NCBI RefSeq assembly: GCF_014196835.1
Contig: NZ_JACIEK010000005.1
Coordinates: forward strand, 130,811 to 194,810
DNA from: Aureimonas pseudogalii
GTDB lineage: Bacteria; Pseudomonadota; Alphaproteobacteria; Rhizobiales; Rhizobiaceae
DNA length: 64,000 nt
Reading direction: 5' to 3'
The notes under the pieces are model-generated. The model made no database searches, was not told the origin of the DNA, and worked only from the letters and a program-made list of their open reading frames with translations. Each line of letters starts with the position of its first letter. Positions within the stretch are counted from its first letter, which is position 1. Position numbers and translations under genes: made by a program. Shown in pieces: positions 1-7,681 of the stretch.

Positions 1-1104
1 GACCCCGAGGCGCTCTGCCTCGTGCTGGCCGCCGACCATATCGTCGCCGACGACGAGCTCTTCGTGGAAGACTGCCTCACCGCTGCGCGCTGCGCGGGCG
101 AGGGGCGCATCATGATGCTGGGCATCCATCCGACCTGGCCTTCCACCGGATACGGCTACATCGCCGCCGGCGAGCCGCTGGGGGAGGACCAGTGCTTCCA
201 GGTGCAGCGCTTCGCCGAGAAGCCGGATACGCAGACCGCCGAGCGCTACATCGAGGAAGGTTACAGCTGGAACAGCGGCAACTTCCTGTTCCCGGTGCCG
301 GTGATGCTGGCCGAACTCGAGGCCAACGTGCCCGAGGTGCTGGCGGCGGCACGCGGCGCCATTGAGGGCGCGAAGCGCGATCTCGACTTCCTGCGTCTCG
401 ACAAGGACGCCTTCGCCCGCTCGCCGCGCATCTCCATCGACTATGCCGTGATGGAGCGCACGCGCAAAGCCGGCGTGCTCAAGGCCCGTTTCCGCTGGTC
501 GGACGTCGGCTCCTGGGATGCGCTCTACGACATCAAGACCCGCAACGACGACGGCAACGTGCTGGAGGGGCCGGTCTCGGTTCTCGGCACCACGGGAAGC
601 TTCGTGCGCTCCGACCAGGTGCTCACCACCGTGGTCGGGCTCGACAACGTCGTGGTGGTCTCGACGCCGGACGCCGTTCTCGTCGCCTCCAAGGACCGCG
701 CGCCCGACGTCAAGGCGCTCGTGGCGCAGCTCCACCGCGAGGGCCGTTCGGAGGCCGGGCAACATCACCGCATCCACCGCCCCTGGGGCTGGTATCAGCG
801 CATCGACATCGGCGCGCGCTTCCAGGTCAAGCAGATTTGCGTCAAGCCGGGCGGCGTGCTCAGCCTGCAGCGCCACTACCACCGCGCCGAGCATTGGGTG
901 GTGGTGCACGGCACGGCCGAGGTGACGATCGACGACGTGGTGCGGCTCTACCACGAGAACGAGGCGGCCTACCTGCCGATCGGCTGCACCCACCGGATGC
1001 GCAATCCCGGCAAGATCGACCTCAACATCATCGAGGTGCAGGTCGGCTCCTACACCGGCGAGGACGACATCATCCGCTTCGAGGACATCTACGCGCGGAA
1101 CTGA
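1..1104 (+). CDS. manC: Mannose-1-phosphate guanylyltransferase / mannose-6-phosphate isomerase, 5'-truncated by the window edge
   Basis: Bifunctional type II enzyme that makes GDP-mannose from mannose-1-phosphate and can interconvert mannose-6-phosphate and fructose-6-phosphate. The reading frame is open from the first base, so the true start lies upstream. About 367 residues are visible, against roughly 470 for the family, and the N-terminal nucleotide-binding loop is outside the window. Visible marks are FAEKP, WNSGNF and FRWSDVGSWDAL of the nucleotidyltransferase domain, then a C-terminal cupin domain starting near RPWGWY with the QRHYHRAEHW metal-binding stretch. The phosphomannomutase gene follows after 38 bases, so the two probably form one operon supplying GDP-mannose to Gmd and Fcl further downstream. 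Confidence 0.95.
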   Translation, partial: DPEALCLVLAADHIVADDELFVEDCLTAARCAGEGRIMMLGIHPTWPSTGYGYIAAGEPLGEDQCFQVQRFAEKPDTQTAERYIEEGYSWNSGNFLFPVPVMLAELEANVPEVLAAARGAIEGAKRDLDFLRLDKDAFARSPRISIDYAVMERTRKAGVLKARFRWSDVGSWDALYDIKTRNDDGNVLEGPVSVLGTTGSFVRSDQVLTTVVGLDNVVVVSTPDAVLVASKDRAPDVKALVAQLHREGRSEAGQHHRIHRPWGWYQRIDIGARFQVKQICVKPGGVLSLQRHYHRAEHWVVVHGTAEVTIDDVVRLYHENEAAYLPIGCTHRMRNPGKIDLNIIEVQVGSYTGEDDIIRFEDIYARN

Positions 1105-1142
1105 CGCCCGGACCTTTCCCGCCAAGCGAGACCTGTCGATCC

Positions 1143-2573
1143 ATGAGCAGCCTGAAATTCGGAACGAGCGGCCTGCGCGGCCTGGTGGTGGATCTCGTCG
1201 GCGGCCCGAGCCGCGACTGGACCACCGCCTTCCTGCAGCATCTGAGCGCGAGCGGCGCCGCGCCGGCCTCGCGAGAGATTCTGGTCGGGCGCGACCTTCG
1301 CTCCAGCAGCCCGGCGATCGCGCGCGACTGCCTGGAGGCGGCGGCGGCATTGGGCTGGCGGGCGATCGACTGCGGCGCGCTGCCGACGCCGGCGCTGGCG
1401 CTCGATGCGCTGCGCCGCGGCGCGGCGGCGGTGATGGTGACCGGCAGCCACATTCCCGACGACCGCAACGGGCTGAAATTCTACCGGCCGGACGGCGAGA
1501 TCACCAAGCAGGACGAGGAGGGCATTCGCGCCGCCTTCGAGGCCGAACCGGACGCAGCCGCTACATCGGCAGACGGCGCGATCGAGACGGGCGAGGGTGC
1601 GGTCGAGCGCTACGTCGCCCGCTACGTCGATTTCTTCGGGCCGCAGGCGCTCGCCGGCCTGCGGGTCGGTGTCTACCAGCAGAGTTCGGTGGCGCGCGAC
1701 GTGCTGACCGATGGTCTGGCCCGCCTCGGCGCAACCGTCACGCCGCTGGCGCGCGCCGACAGCTTCATTCCCGTGGACACCGAGGCGCACAGGCCAGAAG
1801 ACGTCGAACTTCTCGCCGTCTGGGGCGCGGAAGGACGGTTCGACGCGATCGTCTCCACCGACGGCGATGCCGACCGCCCGCTCGTGGCCGACGAGACGGG
1901 CCGCGTCGTGCGCGGCGATCTCGTGGGTCTTCTCACGGCGCGCCAGCTCGGCGCGAGCGTCGTGGTGACGCCCGTCACCTCCTCGTCCAGCATGGAGCGC
2001 GCGCCCTTCCTCGACGCGGTGCGCCGCACGCGCGTCGGCTCGCCCTTCGTCATCTCCGGCATGGAGGAGGCGCTTGGCGAGACCACGGGCGTCGTCGTCG
2101 GCTTCGAGGCCAATGGCGGCGTGCTGCTCGGGTCCGACGTCGAGATCGGTGACCGGCGCCTCGCCGCGATGCCGACGCGCGATGCGTTCCTGCCGATCGT
2201 CTGCGTGCTCGCGCAGGCGAAGTCGGCGGGCCAGTCGGTGTCGCAGGTCGTGGCCGGGCTGAAGGCCGGCTCGGCAGCGGCCGACCGCCTGCAGGAGGTG
2301 CCGTCCGAGCGGAGCCGCGCCTTCCTCGCGCGGCTGGCGGAGATGCCCGGTGCCGCCGATGCGTTGTTTGCGGAGAAGGGCGGCGTCGCCGCGATCAACA
2401 CGTTCGACGGCGTGCGGATCACCGCGGGCGACGGCTCGATCGTCCACTACCGCCCCTCCGGCAACGCGCCGGAGCTGCGCTGCTACGTGGAGGCGGCCGA
2501 CGATGGGGCGGCGGCGCGGCTGCTCAAGTGGGGGCTGACCATGGCCTCCGCGGAGATCTCGCGCGAGGCTTGA
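1143..2573 (+). CDS. Phosphomannomutase / phosphoglucomutase family protein
   Basis: A 476-residue alpha-D-phosphohexomutase that should interconvert mannose-6-phosphate and mannose-1-phosphate, the substrate of the upstream ManC. Family motifs appear in order: FGTSGLRG at the N-terminus, the phosphoserine loop VMVTGSHIPDDRNG (Ser102), the metal loop STDGDADRP near residue 240, the sugar-specificity loop FEANGG, and the phosphate-binding RPSGNAPELR near the C-terminus. The serine loop is TGSHIP rather than the commoner TASHNP, a variant seen in some members. I place the start at ATG 1143, where the conserved N-terminus begins. The last 91 bases overlap a convergent gene on the other strand. 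Whether it also acts on glucose phosphates cannot be told from sequence. Confidence 0.92.
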   Translation: MSSLKFGTSGLRGLVVDLVGGPSRDWTTAFLQHLSASGAAPASREILVGRDLRSSSPAIARDCLEAAAALGWRAIDCGALPTPALALDALRRGAAAVMVTGSHIPDDRNGLKFYRPDGEITKQDEEGIRAAFEAEPDAAATSADGAIETGEGAVERYVARYVDFFGPQALAGLRVGVYQQSSVARDVLTDGLARLGATVTPLARADSFIPVDTEAHRPEDVELLAVWGAEGRFDAIVSTDGDADRPLVADETGRVVRGDLVGLLTARQLGASVVVTPVTSSSSMERAPFLDAVRRTRVGSPFVISGMEEALGETTGVVVGFEANGGVLLGSDVEIGDRRLAAMPTRDAFLPIVCVLAQAKSAGQSVSQVVAGLKAGSAAADRLQEVPSERSRAFLARLAEMPGAADALFAEKGGVAAINTFDGVRITAGDGSIVHYRPSGNAPELRCYVEAADDGAAARLLKWGLTMASAEISREA

Positions 2574-2947
2574 TCCGGGATCGACGACGCATCGCTCGAT
2601 GGCGCCACCGAGCGTGTCGGCTCACGCTCGACCGGGGATGTCGGAAACAGCCGGACGAGCCCGAGGCGGACGGCGACGAGGATGAGCGTCGGCCAGAACA
2701 TCGTGTTGGCGATGTCGTGCAGCGAGCCGGCCCAGTCGCCCTCGCTCGGATCGGGAAAGGCGCCGCTGAGCTCCGTGGCTTCGTTGAGAAGTTCGGCCGC
2801 GAGCACGAAGAGCCAGGCCCGCACGATGTGTCGGCCCTTGAGCAAAGCCGCGGCCGCCAGCATCAGACCGAGCCCGATATGCACGTGCAGCGCGTCGCGT
2901 GCCAGTCCGGTGAGACCGACGATGTCCTGTTTCATCCATTCGGGCAT
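2483..2947 (-). CDS. Small integral membrane protein of unknown function
   Basis: I do not recognise the family. The 154-residue product starts MPEWMKQDIVGLTG and has about three hydrophobic stretches: around residues 20-40 (IGLGLMLAAAALL), 42-58 (VRAWLFVLAAELL) and 90-112 (MFWPTLILVAVRLGL). A polar, serine-rich tail of about 40 residues follows. The acidic loop ELSGAFPDPSEGDWAGSLHD lies between the second and third segments. The final 30 or so codons overlap the 3' end of the convergent phosphomannomutase gene, so the tail is weakly supported and the functional protein may be essentially the membrane part. Two palindromic sites lie just upstream in the divergent promoter region. Protein-like composition supports a real gene. 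Confidence 0.6.
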   Translation of the reverse strand: MPEWMKQDIVGLTGLARDALHVHIGLGLMLAAAALLKGRHIVRAWLFVLAAELLNEATELSGAFPDPSEGDWAGSLHDIANTMFWPTLILVAVRLGLVRLFPTSPVEREPTRSVAPSSDASSIPDQASREISAEAMVSPHLSSRAAAPSSAAST

Positions 2948-3017
2948 GGGGTCGCTTCCAGCCGGTTCGTCGGTTGCACGTCGTTCTAGGCTCACGACCT
3001 GACGGGAAACTGATCGA

Positions 3018-3074
3018 TTTCGCAAGTGCGAGACGGGGTGGCAGCTTGCCGCCTCCGTTTCGCGAATGCGAAAC
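3018..3074. promoter_or_regulatory. Tandem TTTCGC-N4-GCGA palindromes in a divergent promoter region
   Basis: Two similar dyads lie between the minus-strand membrane-protein gene (start 2947) and the plus-strand EEP gene (start 3125). The first, 3018-3031, is TTTCGC-AAGT-GCGA. The second, 3057-3074, is the perfect GTTTCGC-GAAT-GCGAAAC. Their centres are 40 bp apart, close to four helical turns, as expected for a protein binding twice on one face of the DNA. The regulator is unknown. Confidence 0.4.
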
Positions 3075-3124
3075 ATATTCCTGATCCTGCAACGGTGCGG
3101 GGAGGGCACGGGAGCGCCGGGCGC

Positions 3125-4084
3125 ATGCGACTGCGAGACGAACTGTCGGGCGCTCTGACGCTGGCGGGCGCCGCGCTCGCGACGATCGCGGCGCTCTCGG
3201 TGGTCGAGCCGTTCGCAGTCCGCTTTCCCGTCGCCGCGCAACTCGCGCCGATCGTTGCCGCGCCGCTTCTCCTCGTGGCGCTTGCATTGGTGATACTGCG
3301 CCGAAGGGCGCGACCTGCAGTCCTGGTGGTGCTGGCCGCGGCGGCGCTCTGGTCCGCCTTCGACCGATGGCAGGCGGTGTCGCAGGGCCCGGCCGACCTG
3401 CAATCCAGAGCAGACGCGGTGTTCACGCTGGTCAGCTTCAACGCGTTCCATGCCAACGAACGGGCGGCGGACGCCGTGCCCTATCTCCTCGCCAGCGGCG
3501 CCGATGCCGTACTGCTGCTTGAGGCCGAGGGCTTCGCGACCTCTCTGCCCGTGCTCTCGACGGTCTATCCCTACCGGATCGGCTGCGACGGGCGATCGAA
3601 ATGCGACATGCTGCTGCTGTCGAAACATCCGCCCAAGGCGGCTTGGACGGCGAGCCTCGGCGCTGTGCCAGCCAGCCGCTACGTCCAGTTCGGCATCGAC
3701 TTCGACGGTCATCCGCTGACGCTGGTCGGCGTCCATCTGACGAAGCCCTGGTTCGACGACCTCGCGGCGATCGAACTCAGCGTCCTCGCCGAGCGGGTGA
3801 GCCGGCTGCGCGAGCCGGTCCTTCTGGCCGGCGACTTCAATACCCTGCCATGGTCGCCGCAGCTGGCGGACTGGGCACGCCGGACCGGTTTCGTCTTCTC
3901 CGGCTCCTATGTCGGCACCTGGCCGGCGGCGCTCGGTGCGCTGCGGCTGCCGATCGACCACGTGTTGGCGCGCGGCGCCACGATCCTGTCCGTGGAGGCG
4001 ATGCCCGGTTCGTTCGGGTCGAACCATCGCGGACTGGTGACCCGTTTCGCCGTTCCACGCGGCGGGCGTCCGTCGCTCGGGTGA
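3125..4084 (+). CDS. Endonuclease/exonuclease/phosphatase (EEP) family protein, membrane-anchored
   Basis: A 319-residue protein with an N-terminal membrane region of about three hydrophobic segments (residues 10-85) followed by an EEP hydrolase domain that probably faces the periplasm. Catalytic-domain marks are VSFNAFHAN near residue 103, LLLEAEG, GVHLTKPW, AGDFNTLPWSP (metal and substrate Asp/Asn), IDHVL and the C-terminal SNHRGLV histidine motif. Members cleave phosphodiesters or phosphomonoesters, and the natural substrate here is unknown. ATG 3125 is chosen because the membrane segment begins right after it. The gene stands alone, about 120 bases before the type I secretion operon, and may share its promoter region with the divergent membrane protein. 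Confidence 0.85.
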   Translation: MRLRDELSGALTLAGAALATIAALSVVEPFAVRFPVAAQLAPIVAAPLLLVALALVILRRRARPAVLVVLAAAALWSAFDRWQAVSQGPADLQSRADAVFTLVSFNAFHANERAADAVPYLLASGADAVLLLEAEGFATSLPVLSTVYPYRIGCDGRSKCDMLLLSKHPPKAAWTASLGAVPASRYVQFGIDFDGHPLTLVGVHLTKPWFDDLAAIELSVLAERVSRLREPVLLAGDFNTLPWSPQLADWARRTGFVFSGSYVGTWPAALGALRLPIDHVLARGATILSVEAMPGSFGSNHRGLVTRFAVPRGGRPSLG

Positions 4085-4204
4085 CGGGTCCGGTCGGGAG
4101 ACCATGTTGTGGATTTCGTTCACTATTGCGCTTATCCAAGCCTTCACGCCGCGAGGGGTAGCGTGGAGCGATCCGCCAATCGTCTCGAAAGCAGGTCGCG
4201 TGCG

Positions 4205-5944
4205 ATGACCCAGTCTGCCGGCCCTCTCGGAGCAGCCGTCCGCTCCTTCCGAACCATCCTGACGCCGGTCCTCGCGTTCAGCACGATCTGCAATCTCCTG
4301 GCCTTCGCCATGCCGATCTACATGATCCAGGTCTACGACCGGGTCCTGTTCTCGCGCTCCGTGCCGACGCTCGTGACGATCGCCGCGATCACCGTCGCGC
4401 TGCTCGTGTTTCTCGGCGTCTTCGACTTCCTGCGCTCGCGCATTCTCGTGCGCGCCGGTCTGCGGTTCGACGAGCTGATCGCGCGGCCGCTGTTCACGCG
4501 CCTCGCCACGCCGCAGCGCGATCCCCGCCGCAACGGCAAGATCCGGCATCTGCGCGACGCCGACCAGTTCCGCGAGTTCCTCACCGGCGCAGGCCTCGTG
4601 ATGTTCCTCGACGCGCCTTGGGCGCCGCTCTTCATCCTCCTGTGCTGGATGCTGCATCCTGCATTGGGAATGACGGCGCTCGTCGGCGCGGTGGTGGTGC
4701 TCGGGTTGGCGCTGATCAACGAGCGGGCGACGCGCAGCCATGTCGAGGCCGCCAATCAGGCGTCGAGCGCCTCGTTCGCGGAAGCCGCGCTGATCCTCGA
4801 CAGCATCGCGACGATCCGTCCGCTCGGCATGGGCACGCGCATGCTCGACCGCTGGAAGGTCTCTCGCGACAAGGTGCTGGCGGCGCAGACCCGCGCCAAC
4901 GACATTTCCGGCGCACTGCTGGCGCTGTCGAAATTCGCGCGCATGCTGCTGCAACTCTGCCTCATCAGCGTCGGCGCCTACCTGACGATGCAGAACCAGA
5001 TTTCCGGCGGCTCGATGTTCGCGGCCTCGCTGCTCATGGGCCGCGCGCTCGGGCCCGTCGAGCAGGCGGTGGCGAACTGGAAGCCCTTCCTCGAAGCGCG
5101 CGCTGCCTATCGCCGCCTGAACGAGCTCTTCGACGCCGCGCCCAGCGTGCAAGCGCCGATGGACCTGCCGGTGCCCAAGGGCGTCCTGTCGGTGGAGAAC
5201 GTCACGGTCGCCGATCCCGCCACCGGACGCGCGTTTCTCAGCAATGTCTCGTTCACCCTGGCGCCCGGCTCGATCCTGGCGCTGGCCGGCCATTCCGGCG
5301 CCGGCAAGTCGACGCTGATCCGCGCCGTCGTCGGCGCCATCGCGGCAGACCGTGGCACGGTGCGAGTGGACGGCTTCGCGCTCGACCAGTGGAACCCGGA
5401 CACGCTCGGCCGGCATGTCGGCTACGTCGCGCAGGAGATCGTGCTCTATCCCGGCACCGTCGCCGAGAACATCGCCCGCATGGCCGAGCCCGACGGCGAC
5501 GCGGTGATCGAGGCGGCCGGCCATGCCGGGCTGCACGAGCTCATCCAGAAGCTGCCGGAGGGCTACGCGACCAAGATCGGCCCCGGCGGCGTCGCGCTCT
5601 CGGGCGGCATCCGGCAGCGCGTGGCGCTGGCCCGCGCCCTCTACGGCAATCCCTGCCTCGTCATCCTCGACGAGCCCAACGCCCATCTCGACGCGCAGGG
5701 CGAGGCTTGCCTCATCCGCGCCATCAACGGCGCGCGCGGGCGCGGCGCGGCGGTGCTCTTCTCGGCCCACAAGACCAAGATCCTCGCCATCGCCGACAGC
5801 GTGCTCACCCTCGCGAACGGCACCGTGAAGGCCCACGGCCCGCTGCAGACCCAGCCGCGCCTCGCCACCACGACCGATACCGCCTCTTCCCTCGGCAACC
5901 CACAGGACCTGCTCCATGCTGCCGTTCATCAGCTCGCGTCGTAA
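4205..5944 (+). CDS. prsD: Type I secretion system permease/ATPase (PrsD/HlyB-type)
   Basis: A 579-residue inner-membrane ABC exporter, with an N-terminal six-helix transmembrane domain (about residues 20-300) fused to a nucleotide-binding domain. ATPase motifs are Walker A GHSGAGKST, signature LSGGIRQRVALARAL and Walker B LVILDEPNAHLD. There is no N-terminal C39 peptidase domain, as is normal for exporters of C-terminally tagged substrates such as PrsD of rhizobia. The signature has Ile where Gln or another polar residue is usual. ATG 4205 (MTQSAGP) is preferred over an upstream in-frame start at 4109 because the family N-terminus begins there. It overlaps the adaptor gene by 29 bases, so the two are translationally coupled. 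The outer-membrane TolC partner is not in this window. Confidence 0.93.
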   Translation: MTQSAGPLGAAVRSFRTILTPVLAFSTICNLLAFAMPIYMIQVYDRVLFSRSVPTLVTIAAITVALLVFLGVFDFLRSRILVRAGLRFDELIARPLFTRLATPQRDPRRNGKIRHLRDADQFREFLTGAGLVMFLDAPWAPLFILLCWMLHPALGMTALVGAVVVLGLALINERATRSHVEAANQASSASFAEAALILDSIATIRPLGMGTRMLDRWKVSRDKVLAAQTRANDISGALLALSKFARMLLQLCLISVGAYLTMQNQISGGSMFAASLLMGRALGPVEQAVANWKPFLEARAAYRRLNELFDAAPSVQAPMDLPVPKGVLSVENVTVADPATGRAFLSNVSFTLAPGSILALAGHSGAGKSTLIRAVVGAIAADRGTVRVDGFALDQWNPDTLGRHVGYVAQEIVLYPGTVAENIARMAEPDGDAVIEAAGHAGLHELIQKLPEGYATKIGPGGVALSGGIRQRVALARALYGNPCLVILDEPNAHLDAQGEACLIRAINGARGRGAAVLFSAHKTKILAIADSVLTLANGTVKAHGPLQTQPRLATTTDTASSLGNPQDLLHAAVHQLAS

Positions 5945-7277
5945 GTCCGAACCCTCGGGCGAGGACCGCCACAGCCGGTCCATCCGCCGCCTGTCACGCC
6001 TCGGCTACGGCACCGCCGTTCTCGGTCTCGGCACGTTCGTCTCCTGGGCGGTTCTGGCGCAGGTCGCCAGCGCCGTGATCGCCAAGGGCACCGTCGCCGT
6101 CGCCTCGACCCGCAAGTCGATCGAGCACCTCACCGGTGGCATCGTGTCGACGATCGACGTGGAGGAGGGGCAGGTGGTGCGCAAGGGCCAGCGTCTCCTG
6201 ACCCTGGAGGCGACCGAGACGGCGGCGCAGATCGACATCCTGCGCTCGCGCTACGTCGCGGCCTTCCTCACCGATCTCCGCCTGAAGGCCGAGGTCGAGA
6301 ACGAGGAGAGCTTCGCGGTGGAGCTGCCCACCCGCACCCTTCTGTCGGATCTCACCGGCGAGGCCGGCGAGGCGCGCTTCGCCGAGGCCTTCGAGACGGA
6401 AGCGCGCGTCTTCGCGACCCGCCTCGCGACCCGCCAGCGCCAGATCGAGATCTACGCGAACCAGAAGCGCCAGTTCGCCGCGCAGGTCGAGAAGCAGTCG
6501 GAGCGCCTCGACCGGCTGGACGCGCAGATCCGCGACGCCGCCAAGCAGATCGAGAGCACGCGGGAGCTCGTGGGGAAGGGTTTCGTCTCGACGTCGACGC
6601 TCGTCACCAAGCAGGCCGATCTCGGCGAGTTGGAGGATCAGCGCGCCGCCATCGCCATTCAGCGCGACCAGGCCCGCTCCTCGCTCGACGGCGTCGATCT
6701 CGAACGCCTGAAGGCCGACCAGACGCGGCAGGAGGAGATCGGCAAGCAGCTTTCCGAGACGCGCGCCGAGGCCGCTTCGCTGAAGGTTCAGCTCGACATG
6801 CAGCGCCAGCTGCTGACGCGCACCGAAATCCGCTCGCCGCAGGACGGCGTGGTGCAGAACCTGCGCGTGCGCGCGCTCGGTGCGGTGGTGACGCCCGGCG
6901 TCGCGGTGATGGAGATCGTGCCGACCTCGGACGACCTCGTGGTCAGCATGCAGCTGCCCGTGAACTATGCCGACCAGGTGAAGCCGGGCATGCCGGCGAA
7001 CCTCCGGTTCTCCGGACTGCAGTCCTTCCACACGATGCAGATGACGGGCACGGTGCTGCGCATCTCGCCGGACGCGGTGCCGGACGAGCAGGGTCGCCGC
7101 ACGATCGTCAACGGCGAGGTGCGCCTCGACATGGCCGACGCGCCGGCGGACCTGACGGAGCGCCTGCGACCGGGCATCGAGGCCGAGATCGTCATCCCCA
7201 CGGCGGAGCGCACGGTCGCCTCCTACCTGACGCGGCCGCTGACCGACGCCTTCGCCCACTCGATGCGCGAGCGCTGA
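5916..7277 (+). CDS. prsE: HlyD-family type I secretion periplasmic adaptor (PrsE-type)
   Basis: A 453-residue membrane-fusion protein that should bridge the inner-membrane exporter and an outer-membrane TolC channel. There is a short cytoplasmic N-terminus, one transmembrane helix at about residues 30-52 (AVLGLGTFVSWAVLAQVASAV), a biotinyl-lipoyl-like half motif (HLTGGIVSTIDVEEGQVVRKGQ), a long helical hairpin rich in Glu, Gln and Arg (about 130-290), the second lipoyl half (IRSPQDGVVQNLRV) and a beta-barrel C-terminus. Its start lies inside the ATPase gene, a tight operon arrangement typical of prsDE. The next gene begins 69 bases later with its own strong ribosome binding site. Confidence 0.93.
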   Translation: MLPFISSRRKSEPSGEDRHSRSIRRLSRLGYGTAVLGLGTFVSWAVLAQVASAVIAKGTVAVASTRKSIEHLTGGIVSTIDVEEGQVVRKGQRLLTLEATETAAQIDILRSRYVAAFLTDLRLKAEVENEESFAVELPTRTLLSDLTGEAGEARFAEAFETEARVFATRLATRQRQIEIYANQKRQFAAQVEKQSERLDRLDAQIRDAAKQIESTRELVGKGFVSTSTLVTKQADLGELEDQRAAIAIQRDQARSSLDGVDLERLKADQTRQEEIGKQLSETRAEAASLKVQLDMQRQLLTRTEIRSPQDGVVQNLRVRALGAVVTPGVAVMEIVPTSDDLVVSMQLPVNYADQVKPGMPANLRFSGLQSFHTMQMTGTVLRISPDAVPDEQGRRTIVNGEVRLDMADAPADLTERLRPGIEAEIVIPTAERTVASYLTRPLTDAFAHSMRER

Positions 7278-7346
7278 GGGCCGCGATCTATCCCCCTTCG
7301 CGCCGTCGGCCCGACAATCGCCGCGTTTCTTGCGAAGGAGGGTCGG

Positions 7347-7679
7347 ATGGCCAAGGTGACAGTGACGTTCTGCCAGGTGGGCAACCGCTCGATCGAGGGC
7401 GGCTCGATGCCGGTGCCGCGGTTTGCCGGCAGCCGGTCCGAGGTTCTCGCCAGCGGCGCGGCGTCGGTGGCGAGCACGCTCGCGAGCGGCGATCCGCCGG
7501 GCTCGGGCTTCGTGTCGGTGACGGCCGAGGAGGGGGCGGTCTGGATCGCCTGCGGCGCCGCGCCGGTGGCGCAGCTTCCCGCGGCCGGCGCGCCGGTCTC
7601 GGGCTTCCTGGTGCTGGACGGGCAGACGCGCGACTTCGCGCTCGACTTCGGCGATCGCATCGCCGTGCTGGACCGCTGA
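7347..7679 (+). CDS. Uncharacterised 110-residue protein beside the type I exporter
   Basis: I do not recognise this family. The product begins MAKVTVTFCQVGNRSIEGG and is rich in Ala, Gly, Ser and Val, with alternating hydrophobic and polar residues that suggest a compact beta-sheet fold. It has no signal peptide and no transmembrane helix. A very strong ribosome binding site (GAAGGAGGG) lies 4 bases before ATG 7347. The stop codon is only 2 bases from the start of the SGNH hydrolase gene, so the pair is co-transcribed and probably translationally coupled. Position after prsDE makes it a candidate exported or surface component, but no RTX repeat or known secretion signal is visible. Confidence 0.75.
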   Translation: MAKVTVTFCQVGNRSIEGGSMPVPRFAGSRSEVLASGAASVASTLASGDPPGSGFVSVTAEEGAVWIACGAAPVAQLPAAGAPVSGFLVLDGQTRDFALDFGDRIAVLDR

Positions 7680-7681
7680 CG

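Noticed and set aside
2954-5983. The upstream part of a very long minus-strand frame that runs into the small membrane-protein gene
   Set aside because: Only the part from 2947 downwards reads like a protein. The rest is antisense to the EEP and prsD genes and lacks motifs.
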